Part shown: piece after piece, positions 47,873 through 59,200 of the stretch
Layout of the letters: every line of letters starts with the position of its first letter
Numbering within the stretch: position 1 is the first letter of the stretch
Source of the DNA: Sphagnum magellanicum
Lineage: Eukaryota; Streptophyta; Sphagnopsida; Sphagnales; Sphagnaceae
NCBI GenBank assembly: GCA_021904315.1
Contig: CM038924.1
Coordinates: 930,001 to 994,000 of the forward strand
Reading direction: 5' to 3'
DNA length: 64,000 nt
The notes under the pieces: model-generated
Told to the model about the DNA's origin: nothing
Databases searched by the model: none
The model's input: only the letters and a program-made list of their open reading frames with translations
Translations under genes and position numbers: made by a program

Positions 47873-47905
47873 ATGAGGAATCTGAGGAGAAAGGCTTTCT
47901 TTTGA
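47873..47905 (+). other. Short ORF just upstream of the DUF688 frame
   Basis: ATG AGG AAT CTG AGG AGA AAG GCT TTC TTT then TGA encodes ten residues. The long downstream frame is open from 47886, starting inside this ORF in another register, but has no ATG until 47973. Either this is a uORF, or a one-base indel (in the TTCTTTT run) or a missed mini-intron separates the true N-terminus MRNLRRKAF from the main frame. Confidence 0.45.
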
Positions 47906-47972
47906 AGATGATAGTAATGGAGAGTTTGTTTCCGATTTGCTGAACGAATTGTTGAGAGCTGGCAGTGGAGAG

Positions 47973-50900
47973 ATGAGAGAAAAGGAGCTGGGAGTCGACG
48001 AGATGAGGAGCCACACAGCTGCTAGTCATCAAAGCTCTAGTGGTAATGAGAAGCTGCCGGCGCTAGTCTCGGGTTTACAGTCGCCAACCAGCAGCAGGTC
48101 TCGTCGTCGTGCAGCACAGAAGAAGATTATTGCCAGAGCGACTGCCAAGTGCAGCAGCTCGCGTTCTTTGTATTATGTAGACAGTAACGAGTTCGACTCC
48201 AGGAGCTCGCGACTCGATGTTGTGCGACGCAGAGCGAGTAACAATTTGTATACAGCAGAGTTCCAGCAGCCGAGCCGACGTTCGCGACATGTCGCGGTCA
48301 AAAAGCCCAAGCACGCCGCGAGCTCCTCGCGCGCGCCAAAGTCTCCAGCTCCTCCTCCTCTTTGTGTTGAGACCGCAGCAAGGAGGAATGCAGCTGAACA
48401 GGAGCTGATCATGCGCTCAGAAAAGAACAAGCTGGAACTAGAGGAGGAGGAAGAAGTTGCTGATGCGCACCACTGTGATAGTTCTCTGGAAGAAGAGGTT
48501 GAGCAGTTTCCAGTTTCGAGGAGACGTTCGGGTCGGACGCATTTGTCTGAAGCAGCCGCTTTTGTTGTTCCTGGGAAGCTCTGGAGTTCGAGTTTAAGAG
48601 CAATGGGTCGTTATAATGAGAACGTCTCGGCGAAGTCTAATGACTTCGCGTCTGCAGCACCTCGCGGCTACCTTGACACAAGTCCGGCTTCTTTACCTGA
48701 CCATCTTCTTCCATCTCTAGAGGCTTCGGTGCCGTTCCAGTGGGAGGAAGCGCCGGGAAAGCCCAAGACGACAACGGCGACCGCAGCGGCGCAGAAAACC
48801 TGTAAGGTGAGATCCTTGTCTAGACAAGGCATCGAATTGAATAGCTTTGTTGAAGCCGTGGATGTGCACTTCCAGACTACAGCTGCTGAAGGCGCAGGAC
48901 CAGCACCAGCAGCTATGCAGGATCCGCAACAAAGTGACAGCAGGCGCAACGTCGAGGAGCAAGAATTTGCAGGAAGCGGGCCTGTGGCACAGCTATTGAG
49001 CAGGAGAAGCTCAGGGGATCAGGCAGTGGGTGAATGCAGCCACAGATACTACGGCAAAAGCAGCTCCGGATCGACTACTGGTGCTCGATCATCAAGCGGA
49101 TGTCTTCAGATTCCGCAAGAGAAGGAAACCCGCATCGATCTGGTAGCGCCAGCGGCAGCCAAGTTCCTGGTACAAGAGATGAGCTGCTACCTCTCTCCTC
49201 TCACCACACCGCCCCATGATCATCACCATGCCGCCACCTTCGCTTCCTCTCCTGTAGCGGTGCCTTTCAAGTGGGAAGAAACGCCAGGGAAACCCAAGCT
49301 CGCGGACGACGCAGCTTCCAAGCTGCCCCATCATCACACCTTGCAACTGCCCCCTCGTCTGATCTCCACCCCACAACCCAGAGCCGCTGGCCTTGGCAGC
49401 AGCAGCAGCTTCTCTGCTCGAGGGGGCCACCAGCATTCTCTAGTGGGTGGTCCGCTTTCTGGCTTCTTCTCTCCCTGCCGGATGAACGCCTCTTCTCCTC
49501 ACCGAGCTGGACACGCAACAGTTCACTCCTCCTCGAGCTTCAGAGGCTCCAAATCCTTGCCCAAAGCCGGCGTGTTCGAGAATTCTCCTTTGCAGCGCAA
49601 GAGCAACAGATCGGCATTCTCTGCACCTTTAGCAGCTACGACCACATCTGCCTCTGCTGCAGGTTTGCAACCTCCAAGCTTATACAACTCCAGCCCCTCG
49701 ACCTCCGAGCTCAAAGCAATGATGATGATGAGTTCTTCGTCTCCGACCAGCACTCTTGATCACGGTCCTGAAACCGAAAGCCTGAGCCAGACTTCTGCAT
49801 CCAAGTCTTCCTTCAGTGGCTACCTCGACGCTTGCGCACGTCCGGCTGCAACCAGCACTCCGGCATTCACTACTACTTCTTCCCATGCACACAGCTCCAA
49901 ATCGAGCAGCAGCTCACGTGCTTCTTACGAGTCTGTGGAACAGGAGTTCGATCATGTCGAGCTGCCAACAACAACAAGAAGCTGCAGCAGCTTGAGCTAC
50001 AACAGCCTTCAAGAACGTGGTGGCTGCAACGGCGGTCATGACTTCTCCTTCTCCTTCTCCTCCTCCTCCTCTCTCAGAAACTTGGGTCCTGGCAGCACCC
50101 ACCAACAAGACAAGGATCAAAGTACCCACAGAGGAGGTGGTCCGAGATTAGGATCTAGCAGCACTGCGGAAGCTGTGAAAGCTCTCATCATCAAGCTCTG
50201 CAGAGGCGGTGGAAACTGCTTCAACACGCAGCCCAAGAGTAATAGTATTACTAGCAGCAATACAAAACCGCTGCAATACCTCGAGGTTGAAGCAGCTCCA
50301 ACGCTCAGGACAACATGCAGCTCAATCCAGTACTGCAATATGGAGCTCAATCCAAACTTGAGCTTTGTACTTGATCCAAGCAACCGGCAGCTTGATGAGC
50401 ATGCAAGCTACCATGAGTACACAACCCAAAAGAAAATTGTGGTTCAAGATCATGAGGCTTCAAAACCACTGCAAGCCTCATTGCCAATTCCAAACACAAT
50501 GCACAGTCGCAGACTGTTGCCATCTGACACAATGCCAATGCCATCTCTTGAAGTTGAGCAAGAAGAACTTGCAACGGTCACTAGGGATCACTTGCCACAC
50601 AAGCCTCCAAAAACCGATTTTACTGCTAGTGTTTGTGCAGCAGCAACTGTGAAGCAGCACACTCCTGGCGAAATCTTCTCTTTGCAGAGGTGCAATGCTT
50701 CGGAAAGGTCAAAATTGCCCAGCACAAAATTTCAGCATAGAGTGCATTTCATTGTAAGTACTGTAGGAAAGTTTCCCCTGATCCAATCCCGCACTTCTTC
50801 TTCCATCAATTCTTTTACTCAAGATGCATATCGCCACCATGCTGGTGGTGAGTTTGCACTATACTTGTGATGGTGAGCTTTTTCTCTCCACTTTTCTTTC

Positions 50901-51633
50901 TGCTTTAGGGAGCTCCAGGTTTGATTCTTCTCTGGTTTCTTTTCTTCCCCTCTGCAATTCTGTTGCTTTTGCTGTGCACCCAACTGCTGGTTCTTCCTTA
51001 ATGGCTGCAATTTACAATTGACATACCTGTTACCTAATTGTGTACCTTTCTTTCCATATTTGGCTGTGAATGACTGTTTTTCTTTTTTCCATTTTTGCTT
51101 TGTGAACACTTGACATACCCTTCCAACAAAATAGATTTAGATTGTGTTTCTTCCTATGTTTTTTGCTTTGTGAACAATTGTATTTCTTTCTTAAATGTTT
51201 GCTTTTGTGAATGATTTCTTCCATTTTTGCTTTTGTGAATCGATTGTGTTTGCTTTCTTCCATTTTTTCTTTTTGAATTGTTTTGCTTAACAATTGACGC
51301 CCTGTTTTTAGGGGTTGCTGGCTGGATGTGTATAGTTTTCAATGTGCTACAAGGCTTTGAAGCAAGTTCTTTTCAGGCAGCAGCCACAGCAGCGAAGGAA
51401 GCTAGTTGTAGTAGAGCCCAAGCAACTATGGTATCATCATGATGATATTCCTCTCACCGAATTCCAGTTTGTCAAGGTAATCAATTCCCCATCTCTCCTT
51501 GCTTTCTTGCTCGCTCCCTTTCCTTCTCTTTACACAGTTCTGACATGAGATAACAAGCATTGGGGGCTTTGCTCAAGCAAAAGACTTGAGTAAATTTTCT
51601 TTGGTGTTTTGGGTGCAGCCAACTGAGTATTGA
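47973..51633 (+). CDS. DUF688 family protein, about 978 aa (three exons)
   Basis: Exon 1 is 47973-50753, exon 2 is 51336-51476 and exon 3 is 51619-51633. Donors are ATT|GTAAGT and AAG|GTAATC; acceptors are TATAG|TTT and GTGCAG|CCA. All junctions are phase 0, and the stop TGA follows PTEY. The protein is low complexity, rich in Ser, Ala, Gln, Thr and His. It carries two copies of the DUF688 signature: VPFQWEEAPGKPK near residue 253 and VPFKWEETPGKPK near residue 430. The C-terminus is YKALKQVLFRQQPQQRRK and an acidic/aromatic tail. No transmembrane segment or catalytic motif is seen, and the molecular function of DUF688 proteins is not established. ATG 47973 is the first in-frame ATG, but the frame is open upstream to 47886, so the N-terminus may be incomplete. 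If exon 1 were read through, the frame would end at a TGA at 50868; the strong GTAAGT argues for splicing. It converges with the nuclease gene to its right. Confidence 0.82.
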
Positions 51634-52765
51634 TTCAGCACCAAATATAGTAATTATAAGAGAGCAAGACTTGACCACCAAGAATAAAACTGGGGCTTTA
51701 TTGCATGAGGCCAATCTTCCTAAAGCTTAATCCTCAATAGTAAAAGGCTTGGCATTGCAAAGCAACCTATTTGAAATTTGCAATCAAGATGGTGGCAATT
51801 GCAATGTGAATTCCTTAAGTTGAGGTTTTGGTGTAGTGGAACAATGTTGACAAAGCTTTGACTTGAATGCTCCCACCACTGGAGCACCAAGAGCATGGCA
51901 AGCAAGATGCACTTGCATAATTACTACAACCAGCTTAACAGAGCTTATGGCTTTTTTTTCCAGATTGTGAAATATACGTAGAAGAAATCTTCTTGCAATA
52001 TCGGACATGAGAGATCATTTGTACAATAACACTTGACTCAATTACAATGCTAAATATAGCCAGATTGTTATTATCTCATTTGCATAATCCCAGTTAATCA
52101 TAGTGCCCATTGTGGTTGTCATTTCAAACCATAATCACTTCTCTCCAATGGGTGTTACTACATCATTTTGAGGAAAAATAATCCTTTGTTTTCTTCCTTG
52201 TTTTGATTCAGCTCAGGTTTCAGGTTTAGGGTTTCATCTGGGCTTTTAGATAGTTCTAAATTCTCCTCCTAGCATAAACATGTTTCAAAGACTAACATAG
52301 ACATATATGACCATAGATTGTAAATGCAACAAGCAAGACCATGCATCCACATCCAAGTAGGTGAATAGTTCACAATGTCAAAATCATTATCACCTACAAA
52401 CACTTTGACACTCAAAAGCTCTGAATCATCCACTTAAAAAACACAGCTTCATTCTTCAAATGGAGGTACAGCAGCTTACTTCCTGAAAGCCGATTTGTCA
52501 CTTGCATTCAAACCACTGGCACATCTATTAAGATCATGCCAAGTCTCTGCATTTTCCAGTCACAATTGACTCTGTAATATCGGACTCTGACAATAGTAGT
52601 CACAACATCTGGTCTGAGTTGTTGTGCAAACATGGACAAGCATGTCCAGCTGAAAATTTTGGTACACCAGACACTTGGTTTTTTGGTGATGATAAATTGC
52701 TCATCCTGGAACTGGCTGCAATGTTGGAAAAATGACCAAATGCCCCAAAAAATCAAAATCAAGAT
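51634..52765. other. Convergent intergenic region (3' ends of DUF688 and nuclease genes)
   Basis: About 1.1 kb between two stop codons facing each other. Only short frames are present. It should hold both 3' UTRs; I could not place polyadenylation sites. Confidence 0.5.
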
Positions 52766-55218
52766 CTAGAAAGAATAGAAGTCCTGCAATCTGATCTTAA
52801 TGTCTTCTGCATTGAGCCTTTGACTGCCAATATCTCGCCATACTAGCGGAGCCTGAGCAGCAAGTAATCTACTCTTTGTTACCACAGTATCAGTTAGTGG
52901 GTGGGAAGCTGCAGGTCTCAACCCCTTAATGGTCTCCAATTCTTTTCCATCCATAAGAAGATGTTTTGCAGGAACCACATTCCCCCACCAATATTCACTC
53001 ATCACTCTGAAAATGAGGGTCCAATATTCAGGGTCCCGATGGATACGGAACACTGCACTTCCATTCAGACACCAAACGTAGAAATCCATCCAATCCCTAT
53101 CAAAAATTTCTAAGAGTCCTTGAGCTTGTGGCATATAATAATAAGGGACAGCTGACCATGGGACCCCTTGCTCAGGATTCCCTTTGTTATGTGGACATTT
53201 CACCTCTAGGATCCCACCTTTCACATACGCTCTAGAGATATTTGCATCTATTAGGCCATCAGGTGATGCACCAAGCCACTCTTGTAAGTCATCACCTTCA
53301 TTATAAATCTTGAATGCAATGCTGTCAACCAAGTTTCCAGTGATTTGTCTGTAACGTTCTATGGCTCCTGCTTCCTGATCAGTGCCCCACTGTGTTGCTT
53401 GATTTCCTGTAAATGGCTTCCGTAAACCAATTTTCTCTTCCCATAAGTCTATCCTCCCAGTTTTCCAGAAGCCCAGTGCATTCCCAAATGCACTAGCTGT
53501 GATCCGCCCATTTCGAAGGCTATGCCATTCTGCAGTCCGCTGCTGGAGATTATTCTGCACAGAAATCATCACCTTTTAGCCCATCAAGTCTGGAATGTGC
53601 TTTCACATGACAGTGGATTCACAAGGTGTCTCCCAACCCATCAAACAGAAGGCCTAAGGTCTGTACCCACCAACACCAATTTTCAAAGCTACTGTTGTCA
53701 TCATCCACTCAAAGCAACATCACAACATTTCCGGGAACACCTGTTGAGATACTTGAAACAAATGGGCTTGAGATACAAATGGGCTAGGCATGCAGGTATG
53801 TAGGGACTTCAGTAATGCAAAGAAATGGCACTCTAATGCACTTTCCTGAAATATGCATGTGAACTAGTTTAGATATCCTCCAAGAGTCAGAATATTTCTG
53901 CTAAGACAACATATATAGGAAGCATATACATTGAAGCCTTCCCTCAAGCATCAAGTTGTGCACTCACAGTGAGATCAAGAACCGACTCCCTCAAATTTCC
54001 ATTCCCCGGGCTATTGTTGATCTCTGCTGTCTTTCTGGTTACCAAATCCCGAAAATTCATTTTCTCTGTTAGTAAGAAAAATCACAAAGAAAAAACACAT
54101 GATACAGAACAATGTATGGAATTAATGTATAACTCTGCAGTTGGCAGATATACCAAATACATCAGATTCTCAAGAAGACTCATCAAACAACAGAGGAATA
54201 ACTGAGGAAACCAAGAAGAAGCCCATTCAGAACCAGAAAATTGGGACCTTCCACAGACATATGCTTCTCACTGTTTCATCAATGTTACATACATCCCTCT
54301 CCATTCAATGTCTACTATGGAACAACAGAACATTTACTGTAGGAGGGATGTCTCACACTTTTCCTTGCACAATAATGCCCTGTTCGAAACAAGGGTTTGC
54401 AGAAGAGCGAGAGATATAGACACAATAACCTAAATGATCTTCGCTGACAATTGCATTGCAGATGGAAAGATAATCTCAAATTGCCATAGCAAACAAAACA
54501 ATTAGAAGCATGGTGAAGAAAGAAAATGGAAAAATGGGTATACTGTAGGAAGACACTGCACCTTTTCATTACACAATGTCTGTCCTGTTCTAAACAAGTG
54601 GGTTTGCAGAAGAGAGAGATACCGGCAACATATAAAGCTTCTGGTGAAAATGCAATTGCATATTGAAAGACAATCTCAAATTGCCATAGCAGAAAAACCA
54701 TAAGAATGTGGATTGAAGGCAATCTCAATTACCGTAGCAGAAAAACTATAAGGAGAATGATGAAGAAAGAAAACAGAGTTGGATTGTGTGCTCTAAAAGG
54801 CAGTTTCATGCTCTTACCATGAGCATTGCACACAGACTGCTTTCTTGTAGATTCAAACAGACATAAGTTATAATATGCTTGAAACAAGTAGGAAGATCCA
54901 GCACCGGTGTGCTTTGAGCAAAAATCATAGTGTGACAATTTCCAACTGCAATTGAAGCTTGGAAAAATAAAATTCAGGCATATGTGTTGGTTTCTTCTCC
55001 TCTTACCTCAAATTTTCATTGACATCAAGGTGAAGGCTTGCATCTTCTGTAGTACAACGGGTAACAACAAGAGTGCTGAAGCACCTCCTACTACTACTGC
55101 TCCAATGATGATCCCTTGTCTTCACTGACCTCTTTCGAAAATCTGCACCAGGTGAAGCACTCCTTACTAGTGATGAAGACGGAGTTTTGTTCACAAATCC
55201 GAAGCACACAAACCTCAT
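52766..55218 (-). CDS. YqaJ/lambda-exonuclease-like nuclease, probably organelle-targeted, 408 aa (four coding exons)
   Basis: Exons on the minus strand are 55218-55007, 54945-54818, 54065-53968 and 53554-52766. The exon phases fit end to end (2, 1, 0): AG|GTAAGA to TTGCAG|T, CATG|GTAAGA to TAACAG|AG, and ACT|GTGAGT to TGTGCAG|AAT. The first exon is Ser/Arg-rich with few acidic residues and has RRCFST near its end, as in a mitochondrial or plastid presequence. The domain starts near residue 150: RTAEWHSLRNGRITAS, then WGTDQEAGAIERY (Glu207), GASPDGLID (Asp245) and GGILEVKCP (Glu263, Lys265). This is the PD-(D/E)XK core of YqaJ and lambda exonuclease, predicting metal-dependent DNA exonuclease activity. 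Plants have such nucleases with organelle-type presequences; a role in organelle DNA processing is inference. It is head-to-head with AP3M. Confidence 0.85.
54336..54770. repeat. Diverged tandem duplication inside a nuclease-gene intron
   Basis: ACTGTAGG, then a TTTTCNTTNCACAAT stretch, CCTGTTCNAAACAAG, GGGTTTGCAGAAGAG and ATAATCTCAAATTGCCATAGCA occur in order from 54336 and again from 54542. The second copy ends with a further partial repeat (GGCAATCTCAATTACCGTAGCAG). This produces a 137-codon minus frame with an internal protein-level repeat, which is intronic and not coding. It lies between coding exons two and three. Confidence 0.75.
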
Positions 55219-55461
55219 GCAACACAAGGATGCATCACCAAATCTGAACACAAACAAAACTTACATATTTTGCAAAGCGGACAAGCAAAATCATGCATCA
55301 AGATGCGCTTCCAAGTTTTCTTTGATACACAGGACGCGATGAAGACGCAAGTACCTAAAGAGTTCAAGCGAGACACAGAGAGAGACAGAGAGAGAGAAAA
55401 ACTGCGTACCGTTGAAATGAGTAGTGTAAGGTATGCAGAGTGCAGCCAGAGCTCGCGTCAT
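55215..55461 (-). promoter_or_regulatory. Predicted spliced uORF in the nuclease leader, stop overlapping the main ATG
   Basis: An ATG at 55461-55459 opens a frame that reaches a donor AACG|GTACGCAG (exon end 55410). A matching acceptor TGTGTTCAG|ATTTGG lies at 55243, leaving a 166-bp leader intron. Joined, the uORF is 26 codons plus TGA, and the TGA (55217-55215) overlaps the main start ATG (55218-55216) as ATGA. If used, ribosomes could reach the main ATG by re-initiation. Splicing here is predicted from consensus only. Confidence 0.45.
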
Positions 55462-55857
55462 GTTTGCTGCACAGAAGAAGAAGAGACCACCAAATCTCCT
55501 CTTCTGTTGTGACGAAGAAGAGGATTGTTGTATCCGCAATCCAATTCCGACATGATATCTCGACAACAACAACAAACCAGTCGCCGCTGAATCGTTGGAG
55601 CTCATTCGCAACCGGCACTTTGCGTAATCGATCACCAGCAGCAATACATGCACGTCAACCTCCCTCCTCCGTTTCCTCCTCTTCGCCCTAAAAGCCAAGA
55701 GGCTTTCGGATTTCAGGAGACAGGATCGTCATCGCCCGCTGCTTGCTTGCTTGATCGCTGGGGCTTCGAAGCAGGCGGATTTAAGGAGAGAGGATCGGCC
55801 GCTGCAGGAGAGTGTGTGTAGGGGAGTTGCAGCAGCAGTAATCCATCCATCATCATC
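55462..55857. promoter_or_regulatory. Putative bidirectional promoter between nuclease and AP3M
   Basis: The two start codons are 639 bp apart on opposite strands, and both leaders must begin inside this interval. It is GC-richer than the introns and contains AAGAAG/GAAGAAGAG and CTTCTTCT stretches. No convincing TATA box is visible for either side, as is common for housekeeping divergent promoters. Confidence 0.5.
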
Positions 55858-56183
55858 ATGTTGCACTGCGTTTTTCTTCTGTCGGAACACGGGTATGTAT
55901 GTTGTCTACACAAAACCCTCTCGTCGCCTTTCTCTTGGTGATTTTGCAGTATGAGCTTTCCTCTCGTGCTTCCGAGTTTGTGCCTCCATTTGTCGAGACT
56001 AATAATAAGGAAGGAGGTTGGATTGATTGATAGATAGATGCATGTGTGAGAGATGTTGTTGGCAGGGAGGTGATGCTAGAGAAGCAATGGATGGGACAGC
56101 AGGTGGATCGCTCCATCTGTTCATGGTTCTGGAAACAACTGCACTCCGGAGTACGTAAGAAAGAAAGAGCTCCTCCTGCTTTG

Positions 56184-56242
<59 letters not shown>

Positions 56243-59200
56243 CTCTCTCTGAATATCTTTGGGAAAACTCCTCCTCCAAGGGTTTTAGAGTTGATCAGTG
56301 CATTCCATCTTCTTGCTGAAGGTTCATCTGTTTCAGCAGCATCACTGAGGGACCTCAAATGGGTGCTGGATTGACCCGGGTTTCTTCTCTCTACTCAGGG
56401 ACCCATCATCCTCTGTGTAATCTTGATCATGGACTTCTTTCTGTGATTGCATCATCATTGCTCTTGAAATGCAGGCTAGGGTTAGGGGGCTAGGCGTAAT
56501 CAAATCCCTTGTTTCTTTGAGGTAGGCACAGGAGGCCTCCACCCATTATGCTTTGTCTGCAGGATTCTCTGTGGAAAAAACCTTAGGTTTAGATGCTTGC
56601 TTTAGATGCTTGCTTGTGCAGGCACAAGCTAAAATGACATGAAGCTTCTTACCTACACAGGCAAGCTTGTTGCACCTTGGACAAGGATGCTTGAATTGAC
56701 TATTCTCATCAGCTGTGCCTATTGATTGCTAGCCAACATCATGAATGAGAGTGTTCCTGTTACTTCTGGAGATGCAACAGAAGCTCAGGATGCAGATGTT
56801 TGTTTTTGTGGTTTGCCCAAAATTTTGGAAGATTGGTAAATCCTTATCTAGATCCACACTGTCAGGATCTGATGAAGTCTGTGGTGGCAGAGTTGTGACA
56901 GCTTTGTCACTGCACTTGTCCTTGTCATCTTACCTCAAAGTAGTGTTGTTGTGGAATTTTCCCTGCAATGGCATAGATACGACTTTTTCAAGTGTTGTTG
57001 AGCTATGCCTCTCTTGAGTGCTTGCTAGCTAGCCACACATCATGATTGAGTCCTTCCAGTTGCTTCCAGGAATGTGATGGAAAAACAGGATGCAAATTTT
57101 GGGTGTAATTTTTTGCACAAAGATTTGGGCAGATTGCTATCTATGTATCTAGACCCACTACCAGGAACTGATGAGTAGTCATGACAGCTTGTCACTGCTA
57201 TTTATGATGAAGGTGATGGTCTGACACTTTGTGAATTTACTCTCATGAAGGTTATGACTGCACCCATTGTCATGTTACTTCCAAATTGTTGTTGCAGAGA
57301 TTTGTCTGCAAGTTCATGGATCTATTGTTGTTCTGAGATTATTAAGGAACTCAAATGCAACCCACTGGTTTCTTTTGAACATATTGGGTTGCATCTATTT
57401 GTTACATTTTATGTGTCATTTAATCACAAATATTGTCAGAGTCTGTCACTGTAGTTCAATAGTCTCCTCAGTCTGTTTTCCTTTCTCTTTTAGGGTTGGA
57501 TCTACTTCTTTATCCTGTTCACTGGTATGTCTTCAGATCTGAAATCATGAGTCTTAGTAGCAGGCCATCTCTCAATTTGAAATTCTGAAGGATTTTTGTA
57601 AGCTACTTCCATTGTGGTGTGTTATGAGAAGAATTGCCCCTAAGATGGTGCATCTTTTCTCTCAGTATGGTATTGAAGTTAATGGAGAAGGTGCAGGCAA
57701 AAGGACAAGTGCCGTCAGTGATAGCAGCACCTGCTTACTACCTTTTGCATATTGTACGGGAGGGTATTACCTTCCTGGCTTGTGCTCGATCCGAGATGTC
57801 TCCCTTGCTTGGGATTGAGGTAAGCTTAGTGAATTTTTATTCTATGTTATTGCTGCCCTCATGTTTACATTCTTTTTTCCAGACTTATCTGCCTTGTGAT
57901 TAAGCGGGATGGAAGTACAGTGCTCCCTTATCACAAGGCAGTTCACAGCTTCAGCCTCTCTTTTATTCTTTTCTTGCTTCTTCCAGTGGATTAGCTGGGT
58001 GGCAGTCATCCAGACCTAACATATGGAGGTGTGTTTAGAGGATATGTCTCCCTGTCTTCTTGGCTTATTCTGCTCATGTAGACTACTGTGCTTTGTACAT
58101 GCAATGGTTTTGATTTGAGGATGACTTTCTTGAATTTACAGCTGTGGATTTGTTATTGCACCAGTAAACATTAGATCTTCCAACAGGGATGTCTAATGTG
58201 GGACCCGCTGATGCGGAAGTTTCTTGGCAGGGTTGCAGATGTCCTCTCAGATTACCTTGGAGGCCTCAATGATGACTTGATCAAAGATAACTTTGTCATT
58301 GTCTATCAGGTAGCAATTTGTCTATTCACCCTTCCTTTTGAAGATTTTGACAGGATCCATGTTGATTGCTTGGACAAAGGGAGAGGCAATCGAGTTAACA
58401 GCACTGTTATATAGAATGATCTCTTTGGCAAAGACTTTATGCCATAGACTTGAGCTGTTACTTCACTATCACTCTTCTGCAATTGAGGTTTGAATAGGTG
58501 TTATAGTATTGTCTGGGGAACTCTACAAAACCTGACAGGATGGCACTGGATAGTAACAGCTACTGGACGAGATGATGGACAGTGGCTTTCCAATGACGAC
58601 AGAGCCAAATATTCTGAAGGAGATCATAGTGCCACCAAATCTGGTGAGTCGGGTTATCAGTGTCGTGACAGGTGGAGCATCAAACATGGGAAGGATCCTG
58701 CCATCAGCCACCTCTTCAAATGTACGCTGGCGTGCAAGTGGCATAAAGCATGCCAACAATGAGATTTACTTTGATCTGATGGAGGAGATGGATGCCACTG
58801 TCAATCGGTATTCACATCACATTGCTGTTCTACTTCCTTCAATTGGAGATTTTGATGTTGCATTGGCACTTAATTGATAGTCCAATCCTACTACTATTTA
58901 CAGGGCAAGTTCTGCAGGTTTTTGATTGCTAATAGGGCAGGTAACCATGAGGATGAAACTCTTTCCTGGATATGGGTTGCAGGGATGGGTTTCTTGCAAG
59001 ATGTGAAGTTTATGGGGAGGTGCGAGCTACCTCACGACTCTCAGGCATGCCAGATGTAACAGTGACATTCACAAACCCCTCGATATTGAACGATGTGAGC
59101 TTTCATCCATGTGTTCGATACAAGTCATGGGAGGCAAATCAAAAGCTGTCATTTGTGCCCCCAGATGGCTCCTTCAAGCTCATGAGCTACAGGTTTATCT

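Noticed and set aside
48075-50574. Many antisense and out-of-frame ORFs of 60-160 codons across DUF688 exon 1
   Set aside because: They are shadows of the GC-richer, codon-repetitive exon; only the 977-codon frame carries the family signature and joins correctly to the downstream exons.
54315-54728. 137-codon minus frame
   Set aside because: It lies between two nuclease exons with consistent splice sites and is explained by the tandem intron duplication.
55291-55698. 135-codon minus frame upstream of the nuclease start, considered as a first coding exon
   Set aside because: Its donor phase does not join to the main exon frame without a stop, and the frame that would join has no ATG. It is better explained as leader sequence containing a uORF.
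56046-56252. Plus frame ending in a long Leu/Ser repeat
   Set aside because: The first part is AP3M exon 2, but the tail is the (CT)n microsatellite in intron 2.
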